A DNA stretch of 64,000 bases from positions 132,079-196,078 of the forward strand of contig VZTG01005455.1 of the NCBI GenBank assembly GCA_013397845.1, written 5' to 3'. The position numbers were made by a program, and so were the translations under genes. The DNA comes from Melanocharis versteri. Taxonomy: Eukaryota > Chordata > Aves > Passeriformes > Melanocharitidae. Under the pieces are notes generated by a model. That model ran no database searches and was not told the origin of the DNA. It saw only the letters and a program-made list of their open reading frames with translations. Positions 1 through 46,000 of this stretch are shown one piece after another (within the stretch, counting starts at the first letter, position 1; each line of letters starts with the position of its first letter).

Positions 1-229
1 CCAAGCTCACCATCCCCTCCCTGACACTGTCTGGGAGGAGATGTCCTTGCCAGCCGCCTCCCAGCCGTGCCATCCTGCAGCACCTCCTGCACATGCAACC
101 CTCCAGACTGAGATGAAAATGTTTTCTGTTGCAGTGGCTCACAGCTGCCCTTGCCTGCCTGAGCGGGCCCAGGCAGAGCTCCCAAGGAGGGGGCGCTGGT
201 CAGACCTCAGAACATCTCCCTGCCCTTTG

Positions 230-750
230 CTTAGGGCGAGAACCTTTGATCCTCCCAGAATACCTTTCCCTACATATGTTAATTATGTTAATCCCCACAT
301 CCCCATTGGTCCCTGTTGTCTCCCCACAGTTTTCCCAACTTTGGTTATGTTCCAGAGAATTCATGGTTACTCGGTTCCTGGTTGGTTCCCAGTTATTTCT
401 CCCTGCCCTTCGTTGTTATTATTGGTTATCTGTACTCATCCCCGCCTCTGTACTGCCCTCTATCCTTGCCCTGATTGGATTATTTTAATGCATCCCCTCC
501 CCCGCCTTAGGGGTATAAAACCCCTTGTAACGCCCTGTTCGGGGCTCTTCACCCCTGCTCTTTGATGCGTGTCTTTTTCTCTGCTCCTGAACCCCCGTCC
601 CCCCTGAATAAACCCCTCCTTCCTACCCTGAAGAGCCCCTCTCGCCTCTTTTACCTCCTCCGGCGCCTTTAGCATCGGCGGGTGCGGCGAGCCCTGCGAG
701 AGCCCTCGCTCACCCTCCCGCGACCAGAAGCAGCTTCCAGCCACCCCCGG
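230..750 (+). mobile_element. Probable solo retroviral LTR (ends not fixed)
   Basis: The block has LTR-like order on the plus strand. Three ATTGG (CCAAT-box) motifs are at 305-309, 421-425 and 474-478. A TATAAAA is at 514-520, in the setting GGGGTATAAAACCCC. An AATAAA follows at 607-612, about 90 bp after the TATA box, as expected for an R region of an endogenous retrovirus LTR. Then comes a GC-rich U5-like stretch to about 750. No gag, pol or env frame and no second LTR are seen next to it, so it would be a solo LTR. I could not fix the TG...CA ends or a target-site duplication. A host promoter with an unusually close polyadenylation signal is the alternative. Confidence 0.5.
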
Positions 751-1559
751 CTGTGGCCAGGGAAGGACACACGCTCCTGGCCATCGAGCTAGCTGTCCTG
801 TCGGCCAGAGAGCGACGTCAGTTTTCAGCAGGACTGTGAGCCTGAGGGGACCCAGAGCAAACCACAGTGATGGCTTCTTTTGCTTGGAGACAGTGGCCTG
901 AGATGGACTCTGTGTCAGGAGAGCTGCACTTCGTCTCTCCCCGCGGGCACCTCGACCTCACTTGCTCCGCGAGCTGCAGCACTGAGCGCTCAGCCTTGCA
1001 CTGGGCAGCCACATCACATGCTGCTCTGCATCTCCGGAGAGCTCTTTACATATCTTCTGAGCTGGTATTCTTGGTACTGCCTCTCAGAGCTATTTCTGCA
1101 GTGATGATATGGAAGCTGGCGTTTCCAGTTTTGTCATGCCGGGAAGCCCCCGGGGACCAAGGCACCCCGTGCAGAGGGTCAGCGACACTGAGTGGCACCG
1201 GTTTAGTCACGCTGCAGCCCTGGGCTGCTTGTCCAAAAAAACCTGCCTTGGAGGCCTGGCCCTCTGCACTCTAGGTTGGGTTTGGGACAGACAGGATTTA
1301 GGCTGCTGTCTTGCAGCTAAGGCCCCTCAGGGATGGGGAAAGCACATTATTAATCCCGTTACCTCACAGCTGGTATCGGCACTACATTATTTTCTAACAC
1401 TGAGTCATTTTAAGTTGCCGCAATGACACAAACACATTGATTAAAAATTAAAACCAATGACAGCTCTCCCACAAACAGTACTTACTGTACCATGCTTATT
1501 GTATCCTGGGAGGAGAATGAGAAAATAGCAGAAGACAGAATAATTTATAGTGATAAAAT
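751..1559. other. Flank between the LTR-like block and the AFF2 3' end
   Basis: This is GC-moderate unique sequence up to about 1340, becoming AT-rich toward 1559. The frames seen here (up to 135 codons) have no recognisable similarity or splice-site support. I see no gene. Confidence 0.4.
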
Positions 1560-1580
1560 GGGTTACATTTTCATAAAAAT

Positions 1581-1586
1581 TTTATT
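1581..1586 (-). terminator. Candidate distal polyadenylation signal AATAAA
   Basis: AATAAA lies on the minus strand within the run GTAAAATAAAATTTTTATG. Cleavage would fall roughly 10-30 nt further down, near 1555-1570. A T/TG-containing stretch (TTCTGTCTTCTGCT on the minus strand) lies beyond it. The site is the last good signal before the GC-rich, LTR-like block. Confidence 0.5.
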
Positions 1587-2271
1587 TTACTTTTTTTTTT
1601 AAATAATTCAATGCACTGGCAGTATAATTAATCCCTCTATGAGAGACATGGATGTACCAGTTCAACCAATATTATTTATACAGAGACATTGTGTTTAAAA
1701 ACAACAAAAGTACACTTAAAATGTTTGTACATAAAGTATTACTGTTATTTTTTTTTCTGAAGAAGGAACAAATGTAAACAAAATGCATAATTGTGCAACA
1801 CGTTGGAAATACAAAGCAAAACAGGCAAGATACAATTTTATACATATAAAGCAAAAGAAATCAAACTTTTATAACTATACAACATTTCAGTAATTGCTTG
1901 ACATTTTAACAGTTACCTTGGTCTGTACAAAACATCTTAACTTATACTTAAAACTTTACAAGAATAACATGCTTGTTCAGAACAAAGACACCTTGTGGAA
2001 TTGCAATGATTATTGATATAATACTTGCACACATGAGAAGAAAAAGAGGCTACTTCAATAGTAAATAAAAAGTAAGAACATTAGAACATAACGTAAAAGG
2101 CCATTTAGTAAACCATAATCTAATTCCAATAGCTAATTAAGTTGCACTGCAATGCAGAAATTAAATCTGACTTTTGCTGGAAGACCATAAGGTCATAATG
2201 CTGCTGTATTTCCAGGAACCAGAAGAAAGCATATATAAATTTTCCTGATATTTTGGTTAATTATACATGTG

Positions 2272-2307
2272 CACGCACACACACACAAAAAAAGAAAAAA
2301 AAAAAAA
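2272..2307. repeat. CA microsatellite followed by A-rich run
   Basis: A short (CA)n stretch (about 2272-2287) runs into AAAAAAAGAAAA and further A. It lies inside the presumed AFF2 3'UTR, where the mRNA would read as a T-rich run and then (TG)n. Confidence 0.7.
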
Positions 2308-5300
2308 TTGCCACGACAGCCAGAAATGGTGGGTGAGAGAACCCACACGCTAGACTACTCCCAACATGGCAGGGTTAAAAAATCAGGACAGCTAGGAAGA
2401 GCAAACACCCACCAAGTTTGCCAGGATTGCTTTTCCTGAACCTTAGTTGTATTTTGCCTTTTTTTTTTTTCCAGAAGACAGGAAGAAACTTGAATTGAGT
2501 TGAGCCATTTCAAAAATTCTGGGAGTACCACAGCCAAGCCAAAACACAAACCGAAGGAGAGCACAAAACCAAAGCAAAACATCACCAGATCTTTGACTTG
2601 TTTTCATATTCTGTGGTGGTATGTCCTAGACCTTTTGAATGTGGGTTTTAAAAAAACCAGCATTTAAGATTCAGTAGAAGATATACAATCCAGATATGTC
2701 AAAAATACAGACAGGAATAAATTATACAATATTTTATGGAAATACAAGGACTGTCTGCTTGGATAAAATGTACATAATTTTTAAGTGCCCTCAAATGATA
2801 CATATGGCTAAAATTAAACCCCTGATTGTAGCAACCTAACATATTCAGTACCTGCTTCTGCAATCTGTTTGCTGAGCACCAATTCACACAGTTACTTCTG
2901 TGGACTTCAGTGGAGCAACCTGCCGACCAGGATGCTCAGGGGAAGAACAGCAGAACTGGGCCTAGATAAATATTTGCCATGACTTCTAAATGTACAGAAC
3001 CCATTTGGCTTAGAAAAACAACTTAAGCCTGCTGCAATGTCTTCGAACTAAAGTAAGAGATTCCATCTCTAGACTGAGAGCATTTACGACACGTTTGAAT
3101 TTATTTGCCATTTTTCTATGCAAGCTAATGCTGATGCCAGTAAATATTTAAACTGGGAGGTAATAAAATTGCAACATGCCTTTAGTTAAAACCAAAACAT
3201 ATGCAAGCCTAGATGGCAGGCAGAAATTAACCTCCAATTTTTTTAGCAGGGATTATCTGGTGCTGAATCACAATAGTTCAATATACACTTAGCCTCAGTG
3301 TGCATTAGGGCATGCAGCACAGTATGAAAAGGGAGAGGTCTGGTTTTTCAGTTGGTGTAAATCAGCACTGACATCCACAGAGCTACTTAGAGGCACATCA
3401 GTTGTAGCTTTGGCCCACAGTCATCAGAAACATGCAGCCATCACTCAGTCTGTATGAAAAAACTCAGCTGTGGAAGTGCAGAGTGAGGTGTAATCAACAT
3501 CAGATCAAAAGATGCTCTGTTAGTCTCACTTCTGATAACGCCTCTTGATTGTGTGGTCTAAAGCAGTTTTACGATGTGCTGTACACTGCATAGCTTTGCA
3601 AAGTACAATATTTCCTCACAGGCAAGGATTATGGTACATTAATCATTTCAGTGGCATGATCAGTAAAAAGGCATGATGATAAAAGTTTTGGGAGTTTATC
3701 TGCATAGAGATATACTGGCAAAAATTAGTCTGGGGTTAGAGGGTTTGCTCCTTGGTGTGTGCATATTGGATTAACTCCACTGAAATCAGTACTCCTATAC
3801 CAGTTTACACCAGCTGAGAAACTTGTACTCTGTTATAAATAAAACATTTGTGTTGCTATCCACTATTCAGTTCTTTCATAAATTCAAGGGTAAATGTCTC
3901 CTGCCAGTGGGTCAAAGCTTCTCCATGTCCATAATGTTGTTACTTGCCACTGAAGTCAGTGGTGGCTTCCCTGAGCAAGGGCTGAGTCAACACATGGTCT
4001 GGTCGAAGAGCCAAGCTGCTTGCAGTTATTCCAGCTCTAGTCCAGAGACGTTGAACTACTTTCAGTGAGATGAGTGCCCAGCCAGAACAAAAGTGGATGT
4101 AATTCCATTCAATTAATTGGGTTAATGCAACTGAAGTTCTGGCCTAATACACTTAACTCCAGTAAGGCTATGACATTTTTGTTATCCACCTTCTCCTTTG
4201 ATAAACAGTACTCAGCAAGCTCCGTAAGACTTGCACTACTGCCACATGACAGCACAATTTGGTGCCATGAATTCCACCAGTTGAGCCAAGTTACTTCACA
4301 CTTGCTTAGCTCAAATTTTGGTCCATTGTAATTACTGTTGTTCAAGAAAACAATTAAATTCACTTCAGAATCTGACCTTCCTTCGAATTCTGAGAAGAAA
4401 ATAACTGAGTGGAAATTAGGGCTATCTATATTCAAAGAGTCTTTCAATGGTATTACAACAGGGTGACATTCACACAGCTGTGAGTAAACTTATATCCAGC
4501 ACAGAGAGCTTACGGAACTTGCAGATAGAGGAACTCAGGTAAAATCAAAGAAGAAAACAAGTCTCAAAGAGCTGCATTGTCCACTCACATAACTTTTTAG
4601 ACTGGCATCAGTGGGACTCAAGTTTGAGTCCTGTAAGCATGAGTGGTCCTGTGGACACTACGATTTAAATTCCAATTCTGTGTACAGTGGGTATTGCCTG
4701 AGTTCTATGCTGTCACTGTGTGCGTGGGTTCTGTCAACTTGAATGGCATTTCCAGATGCAGTGCAAGTACAAGTGAGTGCTCAAATCCCAGTCCATCTGC
4801 AGCTGCAGAGGAGCAAGGCCTGAAAGCAATGCAGAGCCACAGCTCTGATCCCCCAGTACAGTGGACAGGGCTACGTGGGGATTCACACCACACAACCTGC
4901 AGCAGTCCAACACCCAGTGCAGGCTGAGGGCTCAGAAGCTCTGTGTGGCTCCACAGCCTGTGGGAGGCAACATCAGGTCACACAATGCTGCCTAAGGTGG
5001 CCGCTGGGCCTCTGGGCTTGGTCCTTGCTTCTGTTGTAAAAATAATGATTTAGATGGATGGTGACTTCAGGGCAGTAACAAGAATTAGTTCTCTGTGACA
5101 TGTGGTGGCACTCTGAGGTGTATTGAAGTGCAGTGGTGCTGTGTTCTGATTTCACAGGATACCATGGTTTTATTTTGCAGGACATATCAACAGTAATAAG
5201 TCCCCTTTCTCAAGAAGCACACTCAGCTTAAATTCACAATGCCAGACCACAGCAGCTTGCCTCACTTTCTTTAAACCACTCTTGTCATCTTTACCATTAC

Positions 5301-8300
5301 TTAATACGCTTACAGTGCCAGTGAGCTGCCTGACGTGTCACTACATACCCTGTGGTTCTGGGAAAAGCTTTTCATCACAGTATTTCTGCTGCGGTGCCTC
5401 CTGATAAGGCCAGGTTTGATTCTCATCTGACACCAGTTTTACGTAGTAACTCACCTGCACCTGAATTTGCTCTCATCTCTCTCTATAGAGTCACGCCCTC
5501 CCCCGAGTTGTACACAAAATCTGAACTCAATTTATCCTGACTTCAGCAGCCACCACGAGGGGTTTAAACTGGTGTGGGATGATCAGAATCACTGATCTTG
5601 GAAGACAAAATATCTCTGAAACAAAATGGCTTAAGTAAAGCTACCAAGTCCATCAGAAAGGCAGGTCTGACAAGGATACCAGGGAGATGACTATTCTCTA
5701 AGTCAGGAAGGAACATTTTGCATTCAGTGCCAGAGAGGTTTCAATAATGAAAGAGACCCTAACAGCTTTTAGCCTATATATTTAGGCTAAGTATCAAGTG
5801 ATATAACCAAAATATGCCCCTATGTAGACGTATCTCATTAAACAATAGAGAATGCCTATATGTATTGGTGTGCTCTGGTTATATCACGGAAGTTCAGGAG
5901 GATTACTGGAAACAGAGGAATGGAGCTCTCTCAACATTAAGACTTGTTTTATTTGTATTTATAAAATAGCATGCAAAGTAAAGCTGGAAGATGTCATAAG
6001 GACAGTAGACTGGTTTCCCATCCTCATTCCCTCTGCCTCACTCCCAGGGCATTCAGGTGAGGTCATGGAGATGCTGAGAGGGAAAGGCCCTTTGCAAAGA
6101 CCCCTTGGTCTGCATCCTGCCTACAGCTGGGACACTTCTACACTTGCTTCAGAACGACAATTTTCTTTGGTGACTTGTTAAATATTTTGTCTTTCTTAAA
6201 ACTTCGAGACACTAGTCTACGGCAAACGAGTTAACCTGAAAAACAGCACACTGACAGCACATTCAGTTCTTACACTGACTTTAGGGACCACAGGACTAAG
6301 ATGACAGAGTTGTTGCTACTTTCTGCGACACCTTCATTTTCTGCAAGAGACAGTAGATGCAAAGAGGACTATGCACAAACTACAGAGGAACACTTCAATA
6401 ATGCCACTACCAGCAGCAGTGGTAGGAGTGTTTTCTGTTTACAGCTACCCTATCTTTTCTCCTGAGCTATGAAGTAATGAGTAGGGACTTTCTGCTGCAA
6501 ATCCACACATAAATCCACACAGATATGTACACACACTCATGTGCTTGCTTCAATGCTATGTGGAGTTTCTCCTGAACTCCAAGTAACGAAGTATGTTAAT
6601 ACTTAAGTCAGAATCCTTACCAGCCCTATTTCTGTTATCTGTTAAGTTACACTCACAAAACTAATAACTGGATTTAGACAGCATTAAATGCTGATAAAAA
6701 CTCACTGAAAAACTTTTTTCCAAAGTACCTAAAAACATCATCACAAAACTGTCATAATAAAAGAACATAATAAAATCTGTGAAATTAAAAAAAGCATGGA
6801 AATTAAATTCCAGATTCAATTGTCTTATTTTGTTTCTTTAGGAGGAATGAAGATCTCAGATGGTTTTTTTTAAAAACCCCCACATAACTATCAACAGATC
6901 TGTCTCTGCCTTTCAAAAGAGATAATTTATAAATGAGGCAGTCTATTCACAGAGAGAATATTTAAATAATTGAAAGTCCAAAGAACATGTAAGAAAAAGT
7001 GAAACTATAAGTTTCTCTATAAGAAGCAAGCTGTCAAAGTTGCCACCAACACTACCACAAAAAGGCCTTCCCTCTCCTCCCTGCTCTCGAGCACCCAATA
7101 CACATCACATGGCTGGAGATGTTCACTGCACTTGGAGCTGGATATTCTGCCTGCACACCGTCAAATACTTAAGACCTGCTGCAGCCCCTGAAGTGGAGGT
7201 TAAGCGCTATGTAAATGCTTCTCTTGAGCATTTAGGACTTTGCTGCCCTTGGGTCTTGCGCCCCAAATGCCTGCGTTTAGCCCTTTATGGGCCTGCTCCC
7301 CTCACTGCTGAACTCTTGATACTGCTCCAAACCTTCTCAGGCATGCATCACAAATGAGAGTCTTGTCAGTTCTGGCAGTGTTTTATGAAGCTTGGTGTCC
7401 TTCTTAAATCCCAGCTACAGAAGTCGAGAGATTACATCACTGTTCCAGTTTATCACTATTAAAAACAAATGTGTCAGTTCCAGCCCTCGGCATGCTTGTA
7501 AAATGCCTGAAAATGAGTCATGAAACCAGTCCCAAAGCTCAGCATCCAGAAGGCAATACAAGAATCAAAGAGTTTATTAAAAAAAAACCAAAAAAAACCC
7601 AATCAAACCAAACCACAGTTTTAAGCCAATCTTGTAATTTTTGGTGCTTGGTTCGTGAGTTTGAAAGCCTGAATTGGGCAGTTTTAAGTGCAGACATTGC
7701 AAATGCCTAAGCATGCTGCTTCCCCATGGATTGAAACAAACAAACAATCTCATTTGATTAGCTCCGCTGGAAGTAATATTTTAAGGGGTAAAATGATTCC
7801 ACAAAGATGACATGTTGGCAATTGAAATGAGATGAATATAGTGCCTGTAAAAGTGCAATAATCCTTAATAACTAACCCAAAAGAAGCATCATCCCCAGGG
7901 ATAAGACAGTAATTTACTCTCCATATTTAATTTGTTTCTAAGCTGCTTTTGAAACAAGACTGCTAAATAGTAAGTTGGCTTGTGATCCTAGACTTGACTG
8001 CTGGACTTACTATCATCATGCCATTGATTCAGCATACATTTCAACTTAAGTCACAGGATACAAAATCAGGTGGGCTAATTCCTTACGCTGTTTAAGCAAA
8101 AGATTGTGAACATGGGGTAAATTTAGAGATAGGAGCCTGTTTACCACAAGCAACAGGGGAAAGATAATACATGGCGATCACTGAGCGACTGCAGCTAACT
8201 CTGAAGAGTCCTGTACCTGAAGACTATCTTTCAAGACATTGCTATCCCTTGTAAATGCAGGGAAATCTTGGATTTCAGCTTACATTAAAAGAGCAAGTGA

Positions 8301-9081
8301 TGACAATGCACTTAATTAGACTGAACAGTTACGTGCAAAAAGAATGGAAAACACTGGCTTATGACAAAACTAGCCCAACGCTACTTCATCTCAAGTACCC
8401 AACCTGTTAAAAAAATTATTTCAAATGTTTCATTTTCCTTTTCTTTAAAAAAACCCCAACCACCACCTTTCATCTACATTTCTAAATAGTTCTCACTGCT
8501 GTGGTTTTATTCATTAGCTACTGGGGCCAGAGTTGGCGTGACCAATGTGTCAGACTCAGGTTTCAGCCGTGTTACCGAAAACCTCAGAGTACAGATAGGG
8601 TGAATCGACCACTTCAGGAACAGGAATGTGCAGATAATACAGGATGTGCATGTTCTGCAAATGTCCTTTGCAGAAAACCCTACACTGGATGATTCCTCTA
8701 ATGATGCACGTTGGCTATGTTTACAATACAGTCTTGTGGAACAAAATGTTAGGAATTATTGATTTTTAAGAAAACGTAGTACTACAGGGAGCTAATATAC
8801 AACAGCTACAGAAATGTTTGTCTTAAATGTTCACTGGGCAGAATCCTTAAACTGCTCTTATTGCAAATATCCAAGGCCTGCTCTAAAAATCTTAACAGTC
8901 TGAACCTTTTAAATGCAAATTTGTCCTATTTATCTGGTCTCAACCCAGTGAGTAGAATCCAATAACTCACCAGATTAAAGAATATACAAGTTTATATAGC
9001 AGAAGGTAATTCCAATTAACTAATATCTGGATGGCATTTAATACACATATTGTATTATTTCAATGAGATGAAACAGAATAA

Positions 9082-9089
9082 TATTTACA
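9082..9089 (-). promoter_or_regulatory. Pumilio-type element TGTAAATA in the presumed 3'UTR
   Basis: The minus strand reads TGTAAATA, the consensus PUF-binding octamer TGTANATA. A second one, TGTACATA, is at 6531-6524. In 9 kb of AT-rich sequence such motifs occur by chance, so this is only a candidate. Confidence 0.25.
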
Positions 9090-10208
9090 TTGCTATGAGC
9101 ATTTTCTGTTTATAGAAATTGAATTTACAGTTCAGTAAGGTATGCAGGCATTGTATCAAGAATGAGATGAGAGCATTTAAAGTCTTGTGAATTATTGATA
9201 TAAATTCTTTTTTTTTTTGTTTCATGCACCAGCGCTTCTTGCAGTGGCACCAGAAGAGCAGTGCAGTTTGTAACAGGGAAAAAATAAGAGGAAAGAGCAA
9301 ATGTGAAGTGGTGCAATTTATTCACAATTGCTTTGAAATTCTATCTGAATTGTCTCATTATTATTCATGCATTAGAAGAATGGTCCAAAAAATGACAGCA
9401 TGAGTAAACAGATGCAGAGCTTGGAAAATAGGTAGTCTGACCGAAGTATTCATGGCCATTATTAAACAAATGTTATATTGCTTTTGGGTAAATCTGGTGA
9501 TTTTATTTAATTTGACATTGTTTTCAAGATAGCAAGATAATACTGTTTGTTTCTAACGCTCTGAAATGAACAAAACAGGCGAAAATTGATGCCACATGGA
9601 ATTATAATGTTTCAACAGTAGCTGGTTAGTTAAACTTCTAGATAGTTCATGAAGAATCTGCATACAGTTATTAATGGACTTTTACATACAATATCAATGC
9701 TTAGAGTGCAGCAGTCCTGTTAAAATCTGCTTTCAGTGAGTCACTATGCAAGGAGAGATTGTTCTATGAAGAAAAATCTTGGATAAGTATTTGTTTGAGA
9801 CTAAACAGTAAAACAGAAAGAAAATTAACAGATTTAGTATAGGAATGGTAGATAAGACTAAGAAAGCTAGTATTTTGAAACTGCCTAAAAACTGCAATAA
9901 ATTCTGCTGCCTACTGAAATCATTAAGCCAACAATAAACAGGAAGAATGGAATATCAAAACCTCATTGCATAGTGTGTCATCATTCTTTAATGAGGCATT
10001 CCTTCAACCTTTTACCTCTTAACACCTTTGGTGATCTTACATTATGTACCTGTAAGATATTCAATGTTCTCTTTTAGAGATTAAACCTATAGGAAGTATG
10101 AAATCTTAGGAATGTACTGAATCAGGTAATGATGCCAGAATTAAGCGCTGAAAAGCTTGGTTCAGGTTCAAACGATGATTTTGAATGAATAGCTATAGCT
10201 TCTATTAA

Positions 10209-10214
10209 TTTATT
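10209..10214 (-). terminator. Candidate proximal polyadenylation signal AATAAA
   Basis: AATAAA on the minus strand about 410 nt after the AFF2 stop codon. Its use would give a short 3'UTR. Further AATAAA motifs are at 9507-9502 and 7578-7573. Only 3'-end sequencing can tell which is used. Confidence 0.3.
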
Positions 10215-10625
10215 TCAGAAGGGACTTCTCATATATACCCTCAAGTATTTAAGACGCTTTGTACTATTTCTCAGGAATCCGTATCTTCTCAAAGTGCTTT
10301 TTTTGTTTTCACTTGAAGGCAGCATGGACTTAAAACAATACTGCAGGGAATGTACCGTTCCATAAAGCACATAAGGATGGCAGGATCCAGGAGACACAAG
10401 GCATAGAAAATTGTCAAAAATTATTAGATGGTACAACGCATACTGCTCTTGAGTCATAAGTTTCATTTATGGTGACTTCTACTTCCAATAGATAGGATAT
10501 TAAAAAAGGCAATAAAAATGAAGTTACATGAATAAACTTCCAAAAATGAGTGGAGTTCCACCAGTGATCGTCTCTGCGCTGGTAGAGGTAGAAGAATGGG
10601 GATGTCATGAACAGGGCAGCAATCA

Positions 10626-43030
<32,405 letters not shown>

Positions 43031-46000
43031 CTGCGGGGACAAGATCCTCTCTTAGTGTGCTCCTGGCTTTTTGCAAATCCCACTCACATGGAACCTCCTC
43101 AGTGTCACCTCCCTCTCCTACAGTGCAGACTCATGAGAGCTCCAGGGGCTGTGCCACCGTGGAGCCACCAGAGGAGCTGGTTGGGTTTGTGACTCATGGG
43201 ACATATTGATTATGTTAATAACATTACCATCATCATCACCCTCCAGTAAGAAACACTTCAGTGTCACAAGCCTGAGCTTATTAGGCCAATGATTGCAAAA
43301 ACTAACAATCATGCTTAAATAATTCATTAATGGAATCATGGTTTCTTCGTTTTTTGCCAGTTCATTTATAATTTATGATCAAAGGAAGGACATCAGGCAA
43401 CTAATATTGGACAGGACATTTTAAAAATTAATTTTAATGAATACTTTTACACTGCAGTGTACAAAAACTTTGTACTTTTGACAAGTCTCCAGGGAGTGCC
43501 TGAGAATTTTTTATTTATAGCTTTTTCCCCTCTCATATTTATGATAATGCAGTGAGAAAATAGCATTCATGCTGAAAATAAGCCTCCCTGTGAAATCTAT
43601 TTTTCTGCGTGTTCAACTGTCCTCCAAGATGTATTTATTAGCAGTGCACTGGCTGTCATTGTTTTTCTTCAGCATTTGTTTCTAATCAGAGAGGTCAGAT
43701 GACCCCAGCTTTTAGCACTACAGGATTCTGACAGTCTGAGTCTTTATAAACTCATCTTTAATTTCAACTTTTTTGTCAGGGAGATAACCATAAGGTTTTA
43801 TGTCTCTTCAGCTGATCTATACAGGGACTTTTTGATAATTGATTTTAAATTTGTGAAGCTGACAAAGCAAAGTGTTTGAAAATTGACACCATTTGCTGGT
43901 ACGCCTTTATGGATATTCAATACTTCACCTTAATATATCATACACTGTCTGTGTCCCATATTGAGTGATCCAGAGATGCCTACAAGGTATAATACAGCTT
44001 TGCCTCTGTTTCTATCTGCTTTTCTATTTTCCTCCATGAAGGATTCAACTAAGCCAGGTACATGCTTTCCTCCCCTCTTCAAACCAAGAGGCTCTGTGCA
44101 TCAAGATGCCCTGTTAAAACAACACAGTAACCAAGAAACTGGAAAAGTCAGGGGGAAAAAAAAGGAAAAGCCGGAACAAACTGACGTGTGACCCTGCTCT
44201 GCTAGAATCTTTACAAGCATTGCCATTGGCTTCCGTGACAATAATAGATGGACTTTAATTTTCTTCTTACACTAAGCTACTTTCCCTCTCCCTCCTTGTT
44301 GGTAAAACCTATTGCTCACACCACGGTTGGTAACAAAACTGTCTCTTTGAGCCTTGCAATGGCCCTGCAGTGCCCATTGACAAAACAGCTTGGTGCTTTA
44401 GGGTGCATTAATGAAACAAAATTACTCACTTGGGTAATTGCTACAGATCACTAACTTTGTTGCTCATTAAGTCCATACACTTTTTTATTTTTTTAATTCT
44501 TCTAGAGGCTCCTTACTCAACTGACTCAAGTAGAGAGACTCAGAAAATTTCAACTGGAAATAAAAGGCAACTCAAAGAACAGATGATGAAAACATACAGG
44601 TATTTCCAAAAGTATTATGGAAAACTAACCACTGCTGAATTAAAATGGATCTTACATTTTACATTTAATAAGATTATTTTTGAAAACCATTTGTATTTCT
44701 TCCTTTATCCCTCCTTTTCAGTGAAGCTCGAGAAAGTGTAAGAAAACACTTTTTTTCATGCCATTTTTTTACAGTAAACAAGGAAACAGAAAAGTGGAGA
44801 GAAAGGAAATATGTTTGTAGGGGTGTTTACCTTTCACATCAATATCTTGTAATTTTGCTCTTCTATTTTCTACTTGGAAAACACTAATAGTAAATGAAAA
44901 CTGAGTTTTCCTACTTCATTGCAAATATTTCCAAGAAGAATAAAATAGAAAACACCACAAGGATTCCCAGACTGAGAAGGCAAACCATTCTATGGCAATT
45001 CCATTCTAAAATGCCAGAAGGAAGGAAGCACCAGCCTTGAAAAAAAGTGTTATTTATGGCATTATCAGAAGACTGAAGTTTTAATTTAGAAACAACTTTT
45101 TCCCTAAATCCAAGAGCTTCTCTGGAGTGGTTTGTGCCCAGGCAACCTCCACACAGAGGGGTATGTGTGGGGCTGCACACACATCTGTGCACATCTGCCT
45201 AAGGACATGCTCTGCTCTCAGGGCTGGCATGTCTGCTCTCATTAAGACAACTGATGTAAAGAATAACACCTCTTATATTAGATCAGAGAAGGGAAAGGCT
45301 GTGCCCCAGCCAGACCTTTCCAGCTTTTAAACACAACCTACCTCTCTTAGCACTCTGGGACTAACACTGTAATTGGGATGTGCTTACAAAACAACAGGAG
45401 TTGTTCTAGAGCAGACTGCAACTGTCTGACAAAGAACTCAAAGGGCAGGAATAAAACCATGACATAGATACCAGCTCCAACCTGGCCTTATTTTCTTTCT
45501 TTCTGCACACCAGCCTCAGAAAAGCTACTATGTGCCAAACATTACTGAGTAACACAGCTCAGCAAGCATGCAGGAACCAGACAGGCTCAAAATAATGTTT
45601 TTCATACAAAATACAATGAGGTCATATTTGTCTTTCATCTGGGATAATAAAATTATGCCTTGGCTACACTGGGCAGTTTCATGCTGAAGGCATCATTGCT
45701 GATCCTCATTACTAAAGCAGAAGCATTCATCTTCATCATGTAGTTTGGGTTGAGAGCAACTGTGTATGCTTTGCAAAACAATCAGATAAGACCCAAAATG
45801 CCTTTCCTACCATCTCACCGTACTAAAGATAGAGAGATCTTGTACACAGCTACAAGCACAATCAACTTCTTACAATGCAGTTCAGCAGAGAAGAAAAAGG
45901 TATACATACATTTCACAAACAAGTGCATGAAAAAAAAAATCTTTGCTTCCAATAAAATGATAGTAGATATTCTGGATTGCCTTCTGTGATTTTTTTCCTT

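Larger units (their letters stand above)
1560..10625 (-). other. AFF2: Probable AFF2 3'UTR, about 9 kb
   Basis: From the stop codon downward I see no exon, no large repeat and no other gene, only AT-rich unique sequence with several AATAAA motifs on the minus strand. I recall a 3'UTR of many kilobases for mammalian AFF2 mRNA. The span to the AATAAA at 1586-1581 is 9.05 kb, which fits. Two Pumilio-type motifs (TGTAAATA at 9089-9082, TGTACATA at 6531-6524) and many ATTTA pentamers lie inside. A shorter form ending near 10209 is also possible. The start is certain; the far end is inference. Confidence 0.6.

Noticed and set aside
41..565. 174-codon open frame on the plus strand
   Set aside because: It is Pro/Leu/Cys-rich translation of a C/T-rich LTR-like block and contains its TATA box; not a protein.
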